Below are positions 52,881 to 61,372 of a stretch of DNA of 64,000 bases, in pieces. Both the position numbers and the translations under genes were made by a program. The notes beneath the pieces were generated by a model. The model worked only from the letters and a program-made list of their open reading frames with translations, was not told the origin of the DNA and searched no databases. The DNA is taken from the NCBI RefSeq assembly GCF_019219075.1, contig NZ_JAHUWJ010000007.1:327748-391747 (forward strand), read 5' to 3'. The stretch is from Chitinophaga sp. sic0106 (lineage in GTDB: Bacteria > Bacteroidota > Bacteroidia > Chitinophagales > Chitinophagaceae). Position 1 is the stretch's first letter. The number at the start of each line of letters is the position of its first letter.

Positions 52881-55800
52881 TTAAAAAGTAACTTTCAGGT
52901 CAAAGCCATAAATCGAATAAGGGAAAGAACCGCCGGACTCAATACCCTGCGCATTGCCGGAGGTATTAGCCGCTTCCGGATCAATGCCCCTCGGGGTGTT
53001 CTTGAAGATGGTCCACAGGTTACGGCCCACAAAAGCCAGTCGTAAACTCTTTACCGGCGTACTACGTATATACTTCACCGGTAGTGTGTAGCCACAAATC
53101 AATTCACTCAGCCGGATGTTGGAAGCGTCAAACGTAATAGCAGGTGTATTATTCAGTACCATATCGCTGTTGTAAGCCGTAGGGTTCATCCAGATATCGC
53201 TCTTTTTGCCCACCCTCATTCTTCCATTTTCATCCAGCAGGATAACGCCTTTGCTGTCGGTCAGCGGAAAGTAAGCATCCGGATAGCGGGCGCCTTTGGG
53301 GCGGTCCTTATCGCCGTACACGGTGTTACCCTTGCTGGTGGCTTGTCCGTTGCCCATTCTTTCGGCATCATTTTCCCCGAGCACTACGGCGCTGAATAAA
53401 TAATCATCGCGGCCAAACAGGCTTGCCGCCGTAGTGCCGGCAAAGTTGGCGCGGCCATAGGAGGCTGAGTAGATCACACCACCCATTTTCACGGTAAACA
53501 ATACCGACAAATCCACCGGACCATATTTCACCTGCGTACCCAAAGAACCGATCCAGTCGGGATGGAAGTTACCCAGCACCACATTCGGGTCCGCAATGGT
53601 TCTGCCATTGGAAGGATTTACAATCAGTGTATCGCGCACCTGGTAAGGCGCATTGCCGGTAAGCACACCGTATTGCTGGCCTACAATCGCATTTACAGTA
53701 GCACCCAGGTTAGTACCCAGCGCCAGGATGTTAATATTTGGCACAAGCGATAATACCTTGTTGCGGTTCATGGACCAGTTGGCCAGCAAATTCACTTTCA
53801 GCTTTTTGGCCTGTACGGCGGCAACATTAGCGCTTACCTCTACTCCCCTGTTCCGCATTTCGCCGGCATTGAGAATGCGCGTGGAGAATCCGGTTTCATT
53901 GGGGATCTGCGGGCGGATGATCTGGTTGGTGGTATTGGACTGGTAAACGTTGGCGGTTAGCTGCAGGCGGCTTTTGAAGAAAGCCAGCTCCACACCCGCT
54001 TCCCGCGACAATGTTTTCTCTGGTTTAAGTTCCCCGTTATTTAACTGGTTGTTGTTACCATAGTTCAAATAAGGATTACCGAGAAATAAACCGCCGTAGG
54101 TATAGGTAGTGAGCAGCGATTGCGGCGGCGCCGCATTGCCCACCTGCGCCACAGAGGCACGCAGCTTACCGTAATTCAGCACACTATGCTCCGGCAGGAA
54201 ATTCGAAAACACGAAACTGGCATTAACCGACGGATAAAAGAAGTTGTTATTTTTCGATGGCAGCGTGGACGACCAGTCATTGCGGCCCGTGAGGTTCAGG
54301 AAGAGAAAATCCCGCCAGCTGACGGTTGCATCTCCATAAACAGATTGCACATTGGAACGTACCAATGACTCCACCGCCGACGGAAACGCAGTACTGTTCT
54401 GGATACTGGGCATATCATGCACCAGCAACGAAGCAATACTGGCCCCGCGGTACTGGTTATTAAAGGTTACATACTCCGCCCCCAGGTTGAAGGCTATATT
54501 CAGTGATTTGTTGACTTTGTTATTATACATCAGCATACCCTGGTAGTTCCACATGAGATTTTGCTGATTGGCATTGGAGTAAAAACCATTTGGCGTGCGC
54601 AGACCGCCCAGCTCCTTGTACTGGTAAAAGCTGGTGTTCTTCATGTCGGACGAAGCCTGTAAACGTAAATTCAGTTTGGAAGTCAGTTTAGCCGTGGCCG
54701 TTATACCTGCGAGCCAGCGGTGCGACTGATCCCGGTTTTCATTTTCGTACAGCATCCACAGCGGATTTTCCACGCTGCCCACCGATCCCAGGGAAAAGGA
54801 ATTACCATAAGCGTCTTTCCAGGGTTCGAGCGCATTTACATCCACGCTGCGTGGCAGGTACACGTAGGCTGCCATGGGGCTGGAAGCATCGAGGTTGCGG
54901 TAGGTGCGGTTTTTTGTATCCTGGTTGGTATACATCACGCGGGCGTCGATGTTGAGGAAGTTGCCAAACTTACGGCTGCCGGTCAGTGCTACGTTATGCT
55001 TTTTGATGATGTTCTGATTTTTCAGCACATCATTGCTGCCCGTGAATGTATAGGACAACCGCAGGGCCGACACCGCATCTGCTTTTGCCATGGAGATATT
55101 ACTCACATTGGTAACACTGGGCTGGTAAAACGAAGTGATGTTATCAGGATGCGGGCGGAAGCCGCCTTCTATCGGTTTACCAGAGAAGTCGTTATACGGC
55201 TGTCCCAGCATAGGCATTCCCCAGGTACTGCCGTTGAGTCCCATTTTCACGGCGCCGGTGCCCGGCACAATGTTGTTGCCGTTACCTACCGTAAAGCCAT
55301 TGGCGCCTTCGCCATATACGTTCTGGTAGTCCGGAAATTCCGCAATGGAGTTCATTTGCGTGTTCTGATTAATGGCGATGCCCAGGTTGCCATCATTGAT
55401 TTTACCTTTTTTGGTGGTCACGAGGATGGCGCCGTTGGCGGCTCTGGAGCCATAGAGAGCGGCGGCGTTGGGGCCTTGCAGCACCTGTATGCTCTCGATA
55501 TCGTCCGGGTTCAGGTCGGCCGCACCGTTGCCAAAGTCGAGGTTATCACGGCTATCCCCCATATCGTTATTGATAGGCACCCCATCCACCACCCACAGGG
55601 GCTGGTTGTTTTGGGTCAGGGAGTTTTCACCACGGATGATCACCCTGCTGGAGGAACCGGGCTGACCGGTTCCCGTTACCTGAAGGCCGGCCACTTTTCC
55701 GGCCAGGCCGTTTACGATGTTCAGGTCCCTGGCCTCTGTAAGGTTATTGGGGTTTACCGATTGGGTGGCATACCCAATCGATTTGGAAGAGCGGTTAATA

Positions 55801-56129
55801 CCCATGGCGCCGGTCACCACCACGTTTTTAAGATTAATAGCGGAAGTATTGAGTGCAAACTGGATGGAAGTGCGGCCCCGGAGGATAGTCTCCAGCGGTT
55901 CGTAGCCCGTCATGGTGGCACGCAGCACCGTGTTTTGCGGATCAGTCACATAAATGGAGAAGGTGCCGTCTTCGGCGGTGGCCACCCCATTCCGGGAATC
56001 TTTTACCATGATGCTGACCCCGGGCAAGGGATTGTTTTTTTCATCCGTGGCCTTTCCCCTGATCAGGGTGCGCTGTGCCATTGCCTCAACGCAACACAGC
56101 AAAAGGACGATTGACAGTAAAGCTTTCAT
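52881..56129 (-). CDS. SusC/RagA TonB-linked outer membrane protein without STN domain
   Basis: A 1082-residue TonB-dependent transporter. After the signal (ending EAMAQ) it goes directly to the carboxypeptidase-regulatory-like domain (LIRGKATDEKNNPLPGVSIMV) and the plug (NVVVTGAMGINRSSKSIGYA, RVIIRGENSLTQNNQPLWVVDG, LYGSRAANGAILVTTKKG), with no STN domain. It is therefore not built for FecR signalling, which fits the absence of an ECF/FecR pair and the presence of a membrane-bound regulator gene just upstream. The barrel ends in YSIYGFDLKVTF. Confidence 0.95.
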   Translation of the reverse strand: MKALLSIVLLLCCVEAMAQRTLIRGKATDEKNNPLPGVSIMVKDSRNGVATAEDGTFSIYVTDPQNTVLRATMTGYEPLETILRGRTSIQFALNTSAINLKNVVVTGAMGINRSSKSIGYATQSVNPNNLTEARDLNIVNGLAGKVAGLQVTGTGQPGSSSRVIIRGENSLTQNNQPLWVVDGVPINNDMGDSRDNLDFGNGAADLNPDDIESIQVLQGPNAAALYGSRAANGAILVTTKKGKINDGNLGIAINQNTQMNSIAEFPDYQNVYGEGANGFTVGNGNNIVPGTGAVKMGLNGSTWGMPMLGQPYNDFSGKPIEGGFRPHPDNITSFYQPSVTNVSNISMAKADAVSALRLSYTFTGSNDVLKNQNIIKKHNVALTGSRKFGNFLNIDARVMYTNQDTKNRTYRNLDASSPMAAYVYLPRSVDVNALEPWKDAYGNSFSLGSVGSVENPLWMLYENENRDQSHRWLAGITATAKLTSKLNLRLQASSDMKNTSFYQYKELGGLRTPNGFYSNANQQNLMWNYQGMLMYNNKVNKSLNIAFNLGAEYVTFNNQYRGASIASLLVHDMPSIQNSTAFPSAVESLVRSNVQSVYGDATVSWRDFLFLNLTGRNDWSSTLPSKNNNFFYPSVNASFVFSNFLPEHSVLNYGKLRASVAQVGNAAPPQSLLTTYTYGGLFLGNPYLNYGNNNQLNNGELKPEKTLSREAGVELAFFKSRLQLTANVYQSNTTNQIIRPQIPNETGFSTRILNAGEMRNRGVEVSANVAAVQAKKLKVNLLANWSMNRNKVLSLVPNINILALGTNLGATVNAIVGQQYGVLTGNAPYQVRDTLIVNPSNGRTIADPNVVLGNFHPDWIGSLGTQVKYGPVDLSVLFTVKMGGVIYSASYGRANFAGTTAASLFGRDDYLFSAVVLGENDAERMGNGQATSKGNTVYGDKDRPKGARYPDAYFPLTDSKGVILLDENGRMRVGKKSDIWMNPTAYNSDMVLNNTPAITFDASNIRLSELICGYTLPVKYIRSTPVKSLRLAFVGRNLWTIFKNTPRGIDPEAANTSGNAQGIESGGSFPYSIYGFDLKVTF

Positions 56130-56196
56130 AATTGGTTGATAATTAAAAATTAAGATTCAGGATAACGTGGTATTAATTTCAGTGGACCTGATTGCC

Positions 56197-56225
56197 TGGC
56201 CGCCGCCGGTAGTATCGGGCGGCCA
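56197..56225. promoter_or_regulatory. GC-rich hairpin upstream of the second susC
   Basis: TGGCCGCC (56197-56204) pairs with GGCGGCCA (56218-56225) around a 13-base loop. It lies about 70 bases upstream of the susC start in the gap after the regulator gene and may be an operator or a leader structure. Confidence 0.4.
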
Positions 56226-56366
56226 GCGTGGAATAGCTATGTACACAACGTGGTAGCTGAAGTCAAACGGGAATTAATACTGCAAATCAATGCGGTAGGC
56301 GATAACAAAAGCATTAACAGCGGCATTAACTGCCGGTTAACAGGGATATTTTTTCAAAAAAAGTAC

Positions 56367-58982
56367 TCAGGAAATGATATCCTGGAAGGACACGGGGAAT
56401 TTTTCGCCGTACATGTGTGAGTAGTCTTTACAGAATTTTTCATAGGCCGCCTTCGCCAGCGAAGGCCTTCCTTGCCGAATCATGGCAGTACATTTTGCCT
56501 GCAACGCCGCTTCATGCAGCGGGTCCAGTATCAGGATAGCGTTGGCCGTTTCAATAATCAGTTCAGGCGTTACCGTGGTGATCAACTGCTCGAGCTGCCC
56601 CTGCAACACATCCAACGCCCGGGAAGTGAGGTTGGATTTAATATCCTCCAGCCAAAAGAAATCAGTACGGAACAGGAAGCCGCCTTCGCGGATAATACCG
56701 ATCAGCGTTTGCAGTTCCGCCGGTTGTATCACAGGCTGATTAATAAGCGTCATAAATACGCCCAGGTCCACTTCCACGCTCTCCGGATCATAATTAATCC
56801 GCCATTGATTTTCCTCCTTCACCACGGCAATGTTCCCGATTTTTTCAAAAATCGATTTCAGCTTTACCATATTCACGGAGCGGTTGTTGCGCGCATCGCG
56901 ATCGGATTTATCGGCCCACAGTATTTCGTATAGCTTGCCGGTGGACACGCCCTTGCCCGACCACAGCGTATGAATGGTGATCAGCAGGAACATTTCTTTG
57001 AGCAACGGCGAAAACAGGTGGGTCATCACATTACCGTTTTTATCCAGTACCTGGAACTCGCCGAATAAACGAAAAATAGCCTTATCGGTTGTTGCAGATT
57101 GCAATGCATCTATTGCAGGCAAGGCTGGTTGCATTTCAGGTTTCTCTGCCGTTTCTGCTACTGTATTGCCGGTGTTTGTTTCATTTTTTAGGGAGACATT
57201 AACGTCCGCCTGTCCACTTGCCGCGTCTGATGGTTCAGTAGCACTTTGCGATACCACTTTGGGACGGCGTTTCCTGTATAGCACGAGCACTCCCAGACAC
57301 ATGGCCAGCAGTATCCCTCCTGCCCACCACCATCGGAGGTCCGGGCGCCTCCCTGTATCTGCCATGGCGGATACCAGCTCTGCCGGAAAGGCCAGGGAAT
57401 AAATGCGTATATCCGTGTGCTGGTCCTTATCCATGATTTGCGTAACGGCCAGCAGCTGCTGCGTACGGGCACAGTAGTACAGGTCCGCACCGGAACGGTT
57501 ATCCAGAAAAGCATAAGGAATGGTATCGGCCAGGTTGGTAAACTCCGGACGGGTAAGCGAGCCTTTGACCAGCTGCAACCGGGACTGGTAGCGATCATTA
57601 GGAAACGCCAGCGCATAGAAGCTACCTTCTGTGGTGTTTACCACCATGGAGGAAGCGAATACAAAAGCATCGTCCGGCTCACCAAAATTATATACTTTAT
57701 CGACCCTGTTGTTTGCCACATCGTAGCGCAGCAGGTCGTAATAATATTTTGGGTTGAGCATTTGCTCGCCGTTGTCGCTGCCATAACCCCCAAGGATATA
57801 CGCCGTATCACCGGCGGAGGTGGCGCCCACTGCTGCCAGGTAGCGGGGCCGCAGGGCTTCTCCCAAGACTTTTACATCTCCCCATACCCCAGTAGCAAAT
57901 GAAAACCGCTGGATATTTTTTTTATAGGTGAGCTGCCCGTAGCCACCAATGATGTAGAGGCTATTATCCGCCTGGCGGATGAACTTGCCCGTTTGCCAGT
58001 AGCTGGTTATTTCAGCGGAATCGAATGGCTTCGACCACTGCCGCTTGTCCGGAAACCAGGCTGCCAGCTCTTTCTGGTCTACATGCACACTGTAAAGTGT
58101 ATTATTTACAGGACTGAAAGCCGCCTGGTAACCGGGCGATAAATACGCCGGCGGCACTACGGGGAATCGTGCCAGGGAATGATCCCGTACCAGGAAACGA
58201 TACACCGTATCCTGCCCGATGATATGAATAGCTTCTTCCGCAGGGTCAAAGGCATAACTACCGTTGCCGGTTACACGTAATGTTTGCCGCAGCTGCCAGT
58301 GCTGGTGTAACGGTTTCGCCCATACGGAGTTGGTAACAGTAGCGGTCATATTACTCAGGCTGTCCTGCGCAGTGTTGCCACTCAGTTCATTGAGCGGCCA
58401 GAAATGTTGCAGTTGCCGTGCCAGCGCAATCGAGATATCCTTGATTGTCATAGGCGGCACATCATTGGTTTTGAAGTGCGGCAGGCGGCAGGCGCCGAAC
58501 ACAATGCGGAAGCAGGGATCAGAGATATTCATCCGGGCGGAGCCGCAGGGCTTACCGTTAATTGAAAGCGATAGCGTATTCCCGCTGAACGTGAGCGTAC
58601 AGGTGTTCCAGTTATGAAACAAAGCGATACTGTCCAGCCGGAAACGCAGTGGCGTAAACGTATTCCCGGATACCACCGTAAACTGCTGTTCCTGGTGGTT
58701 GTAGATCAGATCTATATTTTGTTGCTGGTTATTGATCAGGCGTACTAAATACCCGTAATACACCTGGCGGTCCGGAAAAAAACGAAATGCGAAAGACAGG
58801 CTGGAATTATCCCGCATGCATAGCGGCTGACCGCCGTTGAGCATCAGGGAAGTCCGCTTCTCCTGCACCTGGTCATATGAATTAAATACCAATCCCGTTG
58901 CATGGCCGGTTACAGGTATCAATGATGATATAGTTATGAGGATACCGATAAGGAGGTATCCCGGGCTGAATACAAATTTCAT
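56367..58982 (-). CDS. Transmembrane LamG/Kelch-like sensor with SARP-type regulatory output
   Basis: An 871-residue protein. A signal segment (residues 1-28) is followed by a LamG-like lectin fold (about 40-200: SFAFRFFPDRQVYYGYLVRL, TLSLSINGKPCGS) and a Kelch-like propeller (about 280-535, with LYIIGGYG at 342-349 and AYILGGYGS at 394-402). One membrane helix lies at 551-569 with a basic stop-transfer (RKRRPK), then a linker. The cytoplasmic part has an OmpR/SARP-like winged helix (636-732: LFGEFQVLDKNGNV, LYEILWADKSDRDARNNRSVNMVKLK) and a BTAD-like helical tail ending near 865. I infer a one-component sensor of an extracytoplasmic glycan that controls the adjacent SusCD operon. Confidence 0.8.
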   Translation of the reverse strand: MKFVFSPGYLLIGILITISSLIPVTGHATGLVFNSYDQVQEKRTSLMLNGGQPLCMRDNSSLSFAFRFFPDRQVYYGYLVRLINNQQQNIDLIYNHQEQQFTVVSGNTFTPLRFRLDSIALFHNWNTCTLTFSGNTLSLSINGKPCGSARMNISDPCFRIVFGACRLPHFKTNDVPPMTIKDISIALARQLQHFWPLNELSGNTAQDSLSNMTATVTNSVWAKPLHQHWQLRQTLRVTGNGSYAFDPAEEAIHIIGQDTVYRFLVRDHSLARFPVVPPAYLSPGYQAAFSPVNNTLYSVHVDQKELAAWFPDKRQWSKPFDSAEITSYWQTGKFIRQADNSLYIIGGYGQLTYKKNIQRFSFATGVWGDVKVLGEALRPRYLAAVGATSAGDTAYILGGYGSDNGEQMLNPKYYYDLLRYDVANNRVDKVYNFGEPDDAFVFASSMVVNTTEGSFYALAFPNDRYQSRLQLVKGSLTRPEFTNLADTIPYAFLDNRSGADLYYCARTQQLLAVTQIMDKDQHTDIRIYSLAFPAELVSAMADTGRRPDLRWWWAGGILLAMCLGVLVLYRKRRPKVVSQSATEPSDAASGQADVNVSLKNETNTGNTVAETAEKPEMQPALPAIDALQSATTDKAIFRLFGEFQVLDKNGNVMTHLFSPLLKEMFLLITIHTLWSGKGVSTGKLYEILWADKSDRDARNNRSVNMVKLKSIFEKIGNIAVVKEENQWRINYDPESVEVDLGVFMTLINQPVIQPAELQTLIGIIREGGFLFRTDFFWLEDIKSNLTSRALDVLQGQLEQLITTVTPELIIETANAILILDPLHEAALQAKCTAMIRQGRPSLAKAAYEKFCKDYSHMYGEKFPVSFQDIIS

Positions 58983-59236
58983 AGTGGAACACTAAAGTAC
59001 ACATACACCAGTCCCTGGTTATGACATTGAATAGTTTTGGTTGTTAATCCGAAGGGAAGATAGGATGTTTTGCAAAGAATGGAAATATTATATCAGTATT
59101 ATTTTATAATTTACTTACCGACACATCACCCACCCGAAAAATCCAGTCAATATCATCAGAACAGATGTTCTGTCGCTGTACAACAGTGGCGGAGATTCCC
59201 ATTCCACGTTTTATCACCAAATAAACCCATCTTTCC

Positions 59237-61171
59237 ATGTTACAAAACTGGTCCCTTTCCACGAGAGCCTTTCGGTGTGTGGCATTGCTGTGTTGTATGC
59301 TGCTGGCGCATATCAGCCTGCACGCACAAACGCCACGTTTTAAAGTAATCGCCTTTTACAACGGCACCTATGATGCCGCGCACATCAACTTTGTGCAGGA
59401 AGCCAATCAGTGGTTTCCAACCATGGCGGCGCAGTACAATTTTTCCTATGAGGCTACCAATAACTGGAGCAACCTGAATGCTACTTTTTTGTCGCAGTAC
59501 CAGGTAGTGCTTTTCCTCGACGACGCGCCTACCAATGCTTCCCAGCGGGCGGCCTTTCAAACCTACATGCAAAACGGAGGCGCCTGGATGGGCTTCCATG
59601 TGTGCGCCTTTACCACCAACGCCGGTGCCTGGAGCTGGTATAACAACACCTTCCTGGGGTCCGGCAATTTCCAGAGTAATACCTGGGGCCCCACCACCGC
59701 CATTCTGCGCTGCGAAGATCAAACGCACCCCAGCACCCTGCAACTGCCGGCTACATTTACCAGTGCCGTGAGCGAATGGTACTCCTGGAGCAACGACCTG
59801 CGCAACAATGCAAACATCAACATTCTGTGCTCCATCGATCCCGCCAGCTTTCCCCTGGGTACAGATCCTAATCAGTCGTGGTACAGCGGCTACTACCCGG
59901 TCATCTGGACTAACAAAAACTATAAAATGCTCTATGCCAATTTCGGGCATAACGACATGAACTACGCCACCAATACCGGGAAGTCCTCCACTTTTGCCAG
60001 TGCCATTCAAAACAAGTTCATCATCGACGGGCTGCTGTGGCTGGGCGGCGTGCCTTCCGGCCCTGCACCCGCTATCCCGATCCCAGGCACCGTTCAGGCA
60101 GAAAATTTCACTGCCATGAGCGGCCTGCAAACTGAAACTACTACGGATGCAGGAGGCGGATTAAACATTGGCTATACCGACGCCGGCGACTGGCTGGATT
60201 ACAAAGTAAATGTCCAAACTGCCGGCACCTACAACGTGCAATACCGCGTTGCCAGCGAAACTGCCGCCGGCACTATTCAGCTTAAAAAAGACACGGCCGT
60301 ACTGGCCACCACTACCCTGCCTGTAACGGGCGCCTGGCAAACATGGACCACGGTGAATACCACCGTGAACCTGAGCGCCGGTGAACAAACGCTGCGCCTC
60401 CAGGTGGTGGCTGGTGGGTTTAACCTTAACTGGATCTCCTTTACAGCCAATACGCCAGTAACTGCACCCGTAGGCTCCGTGATCACGCTTAGGGGCAATA
60501 ACAACCTGTATGTAAGTGGTGAAAATGGTACACAGGCCATGCGCTGTACCAGAACGGCGCCGCAAACCTGGGAGCAGTTCAGCGTGCTGGCCGCAACAGG
60601 CGGTAAAATCTCCTTACGCAGTATGGCTAAATATGTTTCTTCCGAAAACGGGGCCACAGCTATTACCTGCAATCGCGCTACGGTAGGCTCCTACGAGCAG
60701 TTCGACTGGATCCAGAACAGCGACGGTACCATCTCCCTGCGTGGTAACAACGGCAGGTATGTATCCTCTGAAAACGGCGCGGCCGCTATGACCTGCACCC
60801 GCACAACTATTGGCGGCTGGGAGAAATTCAATTTCAGCGTAGTAGGGCCGGTGGCCAGTGCCACTACCAGCGCACCATTGCTTAAAACCAATACGGATGC
60901 TGCCTACGGGGATATTTCAACTAAAGCAGCAGATGCGGTGGCATTTCCAAATCCTTTCCAGTCGCAGCTCTATTATTCATTGCCGGCAAATGTGACGGCG
61001 CATACCGCCACGTTGTTTGATATCAGTGGCCGCGCACAGGTGCGCAATATGGTAAAAACGCAGCAAACCAGGTATACGCTGGATGCCGGCAAATTGCCAA
61101 CGGGCACGTATATACTGGAAATAACTTCCAAAAATTATCACAAGAAGTATAAAGTGCAGAAAACGCAGTAA
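59237..61171 (+). CDS. ThuA-CBM6-fascin-like protein with T9SS sorting tail
   Basis: A 644-residue secreted protein. A signal peptide (up to about residue 31, HAQ) is followed by a ThuA-type class I glutamine-amidotransferase-like domain (about 33-260: FKVIAFYNGTYDAAHINFV, GGAWMGFHV). A CBM6 module (about 280-400: VQAENFTAMSG, DAGDWLDYKVNV) binds glycans. A fascin-like beta-trefoil segment (about 405-545) contains three repeats of RYVSSENG-type units. The last 80 residues form a type IX secretion sorting domain (FPNPFQSQLYYSLP ... LPTGTYILEI). It is therefore moved to the cell surface or released. ThuA proteins in glycan contexts act on modified sugars, but activity is unproven. Confidence 0.88.
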   Translation: MLQNWSLSTRAFRCVALLCCMLLAHISLHAQTPRFKVIAFYNGTYDAAHINFVQEANQWFPTMAAQYNFSYEATNNWSNLNATFLSQYQVVLFLDDAPTNASQRAAFQTYMQNGGAWMGFHVCAFTTNAGAWSWYNNTFLGSGNFQSNTWGPTTAILRCEDQTHPSTLQLPATFTSAVSEWYSWSNDLRNNANINILCSIDPASFPLGTDPNQSWYSGYYPVIWTNKNYKMLYANFGHNDMNYATNTGKSSTFASAIQNKFIIDGLLWLGGVPSGPAPAIPIPGTVQAENFTAMSGLQTETTTDAGGGLNIGYTDAGDWLDYKVNVQTAGTYNVQYRVASETAAGTIQLKKDTAVLATTTLPVTGAWQTWTTVNTTVNLSAGEQTLRLQVVAGGFNLNWISFTANTPVTAPVGSVITLRGNNNLYVSGENGTQAMRCTRTAPQTWEQFSVLAATGGKISLRSMAKYVSSENGATAITCNRATVGSYEQFDWIQNSDGTISLRGNNGRYVSSENGAAAMTCTRTTIGGWEKFNFSVVGPVASATTSAPLLKTNTDAAYGDISTKAADAVAFPNPFQSQLYYSLPANVTAHTATLFDISGRAQVRNMVKTQQTRYTLDAGKLPTGTYILEITSKNYHKKYKVQKTQ

Positions 61172-61186
61172 ACGCAGCTGAATATT

Positions 61187-61219
61187 AAAAGCCTGGAATC
61201 GATATTCCAGGCTTTTTTT
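61187..61219 (+). terminator. Terminator after the ThuA-CBM6 gene
   Basis: AAAAGCCTGGAAT (61187-61199) pairs with ATTCCAGGCTTTT (61204-61216), followed by more T residues. Confidence 0.9.
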
Positions 61220-61372
61220 GGATTTTTTATTTACGCATATTCTCAACAATTTCCTTACCTGCCTTGTTTTAAATCCTACACCCCACATTCCCTTCCTGGC
61301 CTGAACATATTAGCATACACATCAACTGACTTTACAGGAGCATCACCGTCTACCATAACCAAAAAAAACATC

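Noticed and set aside
54720..56114. A 464-codon frame antisense to the second susC
   Set aside because: It mirrors codon bias of a GC-rich real gene. The sense strand encodes a full SusC with all family motifs.
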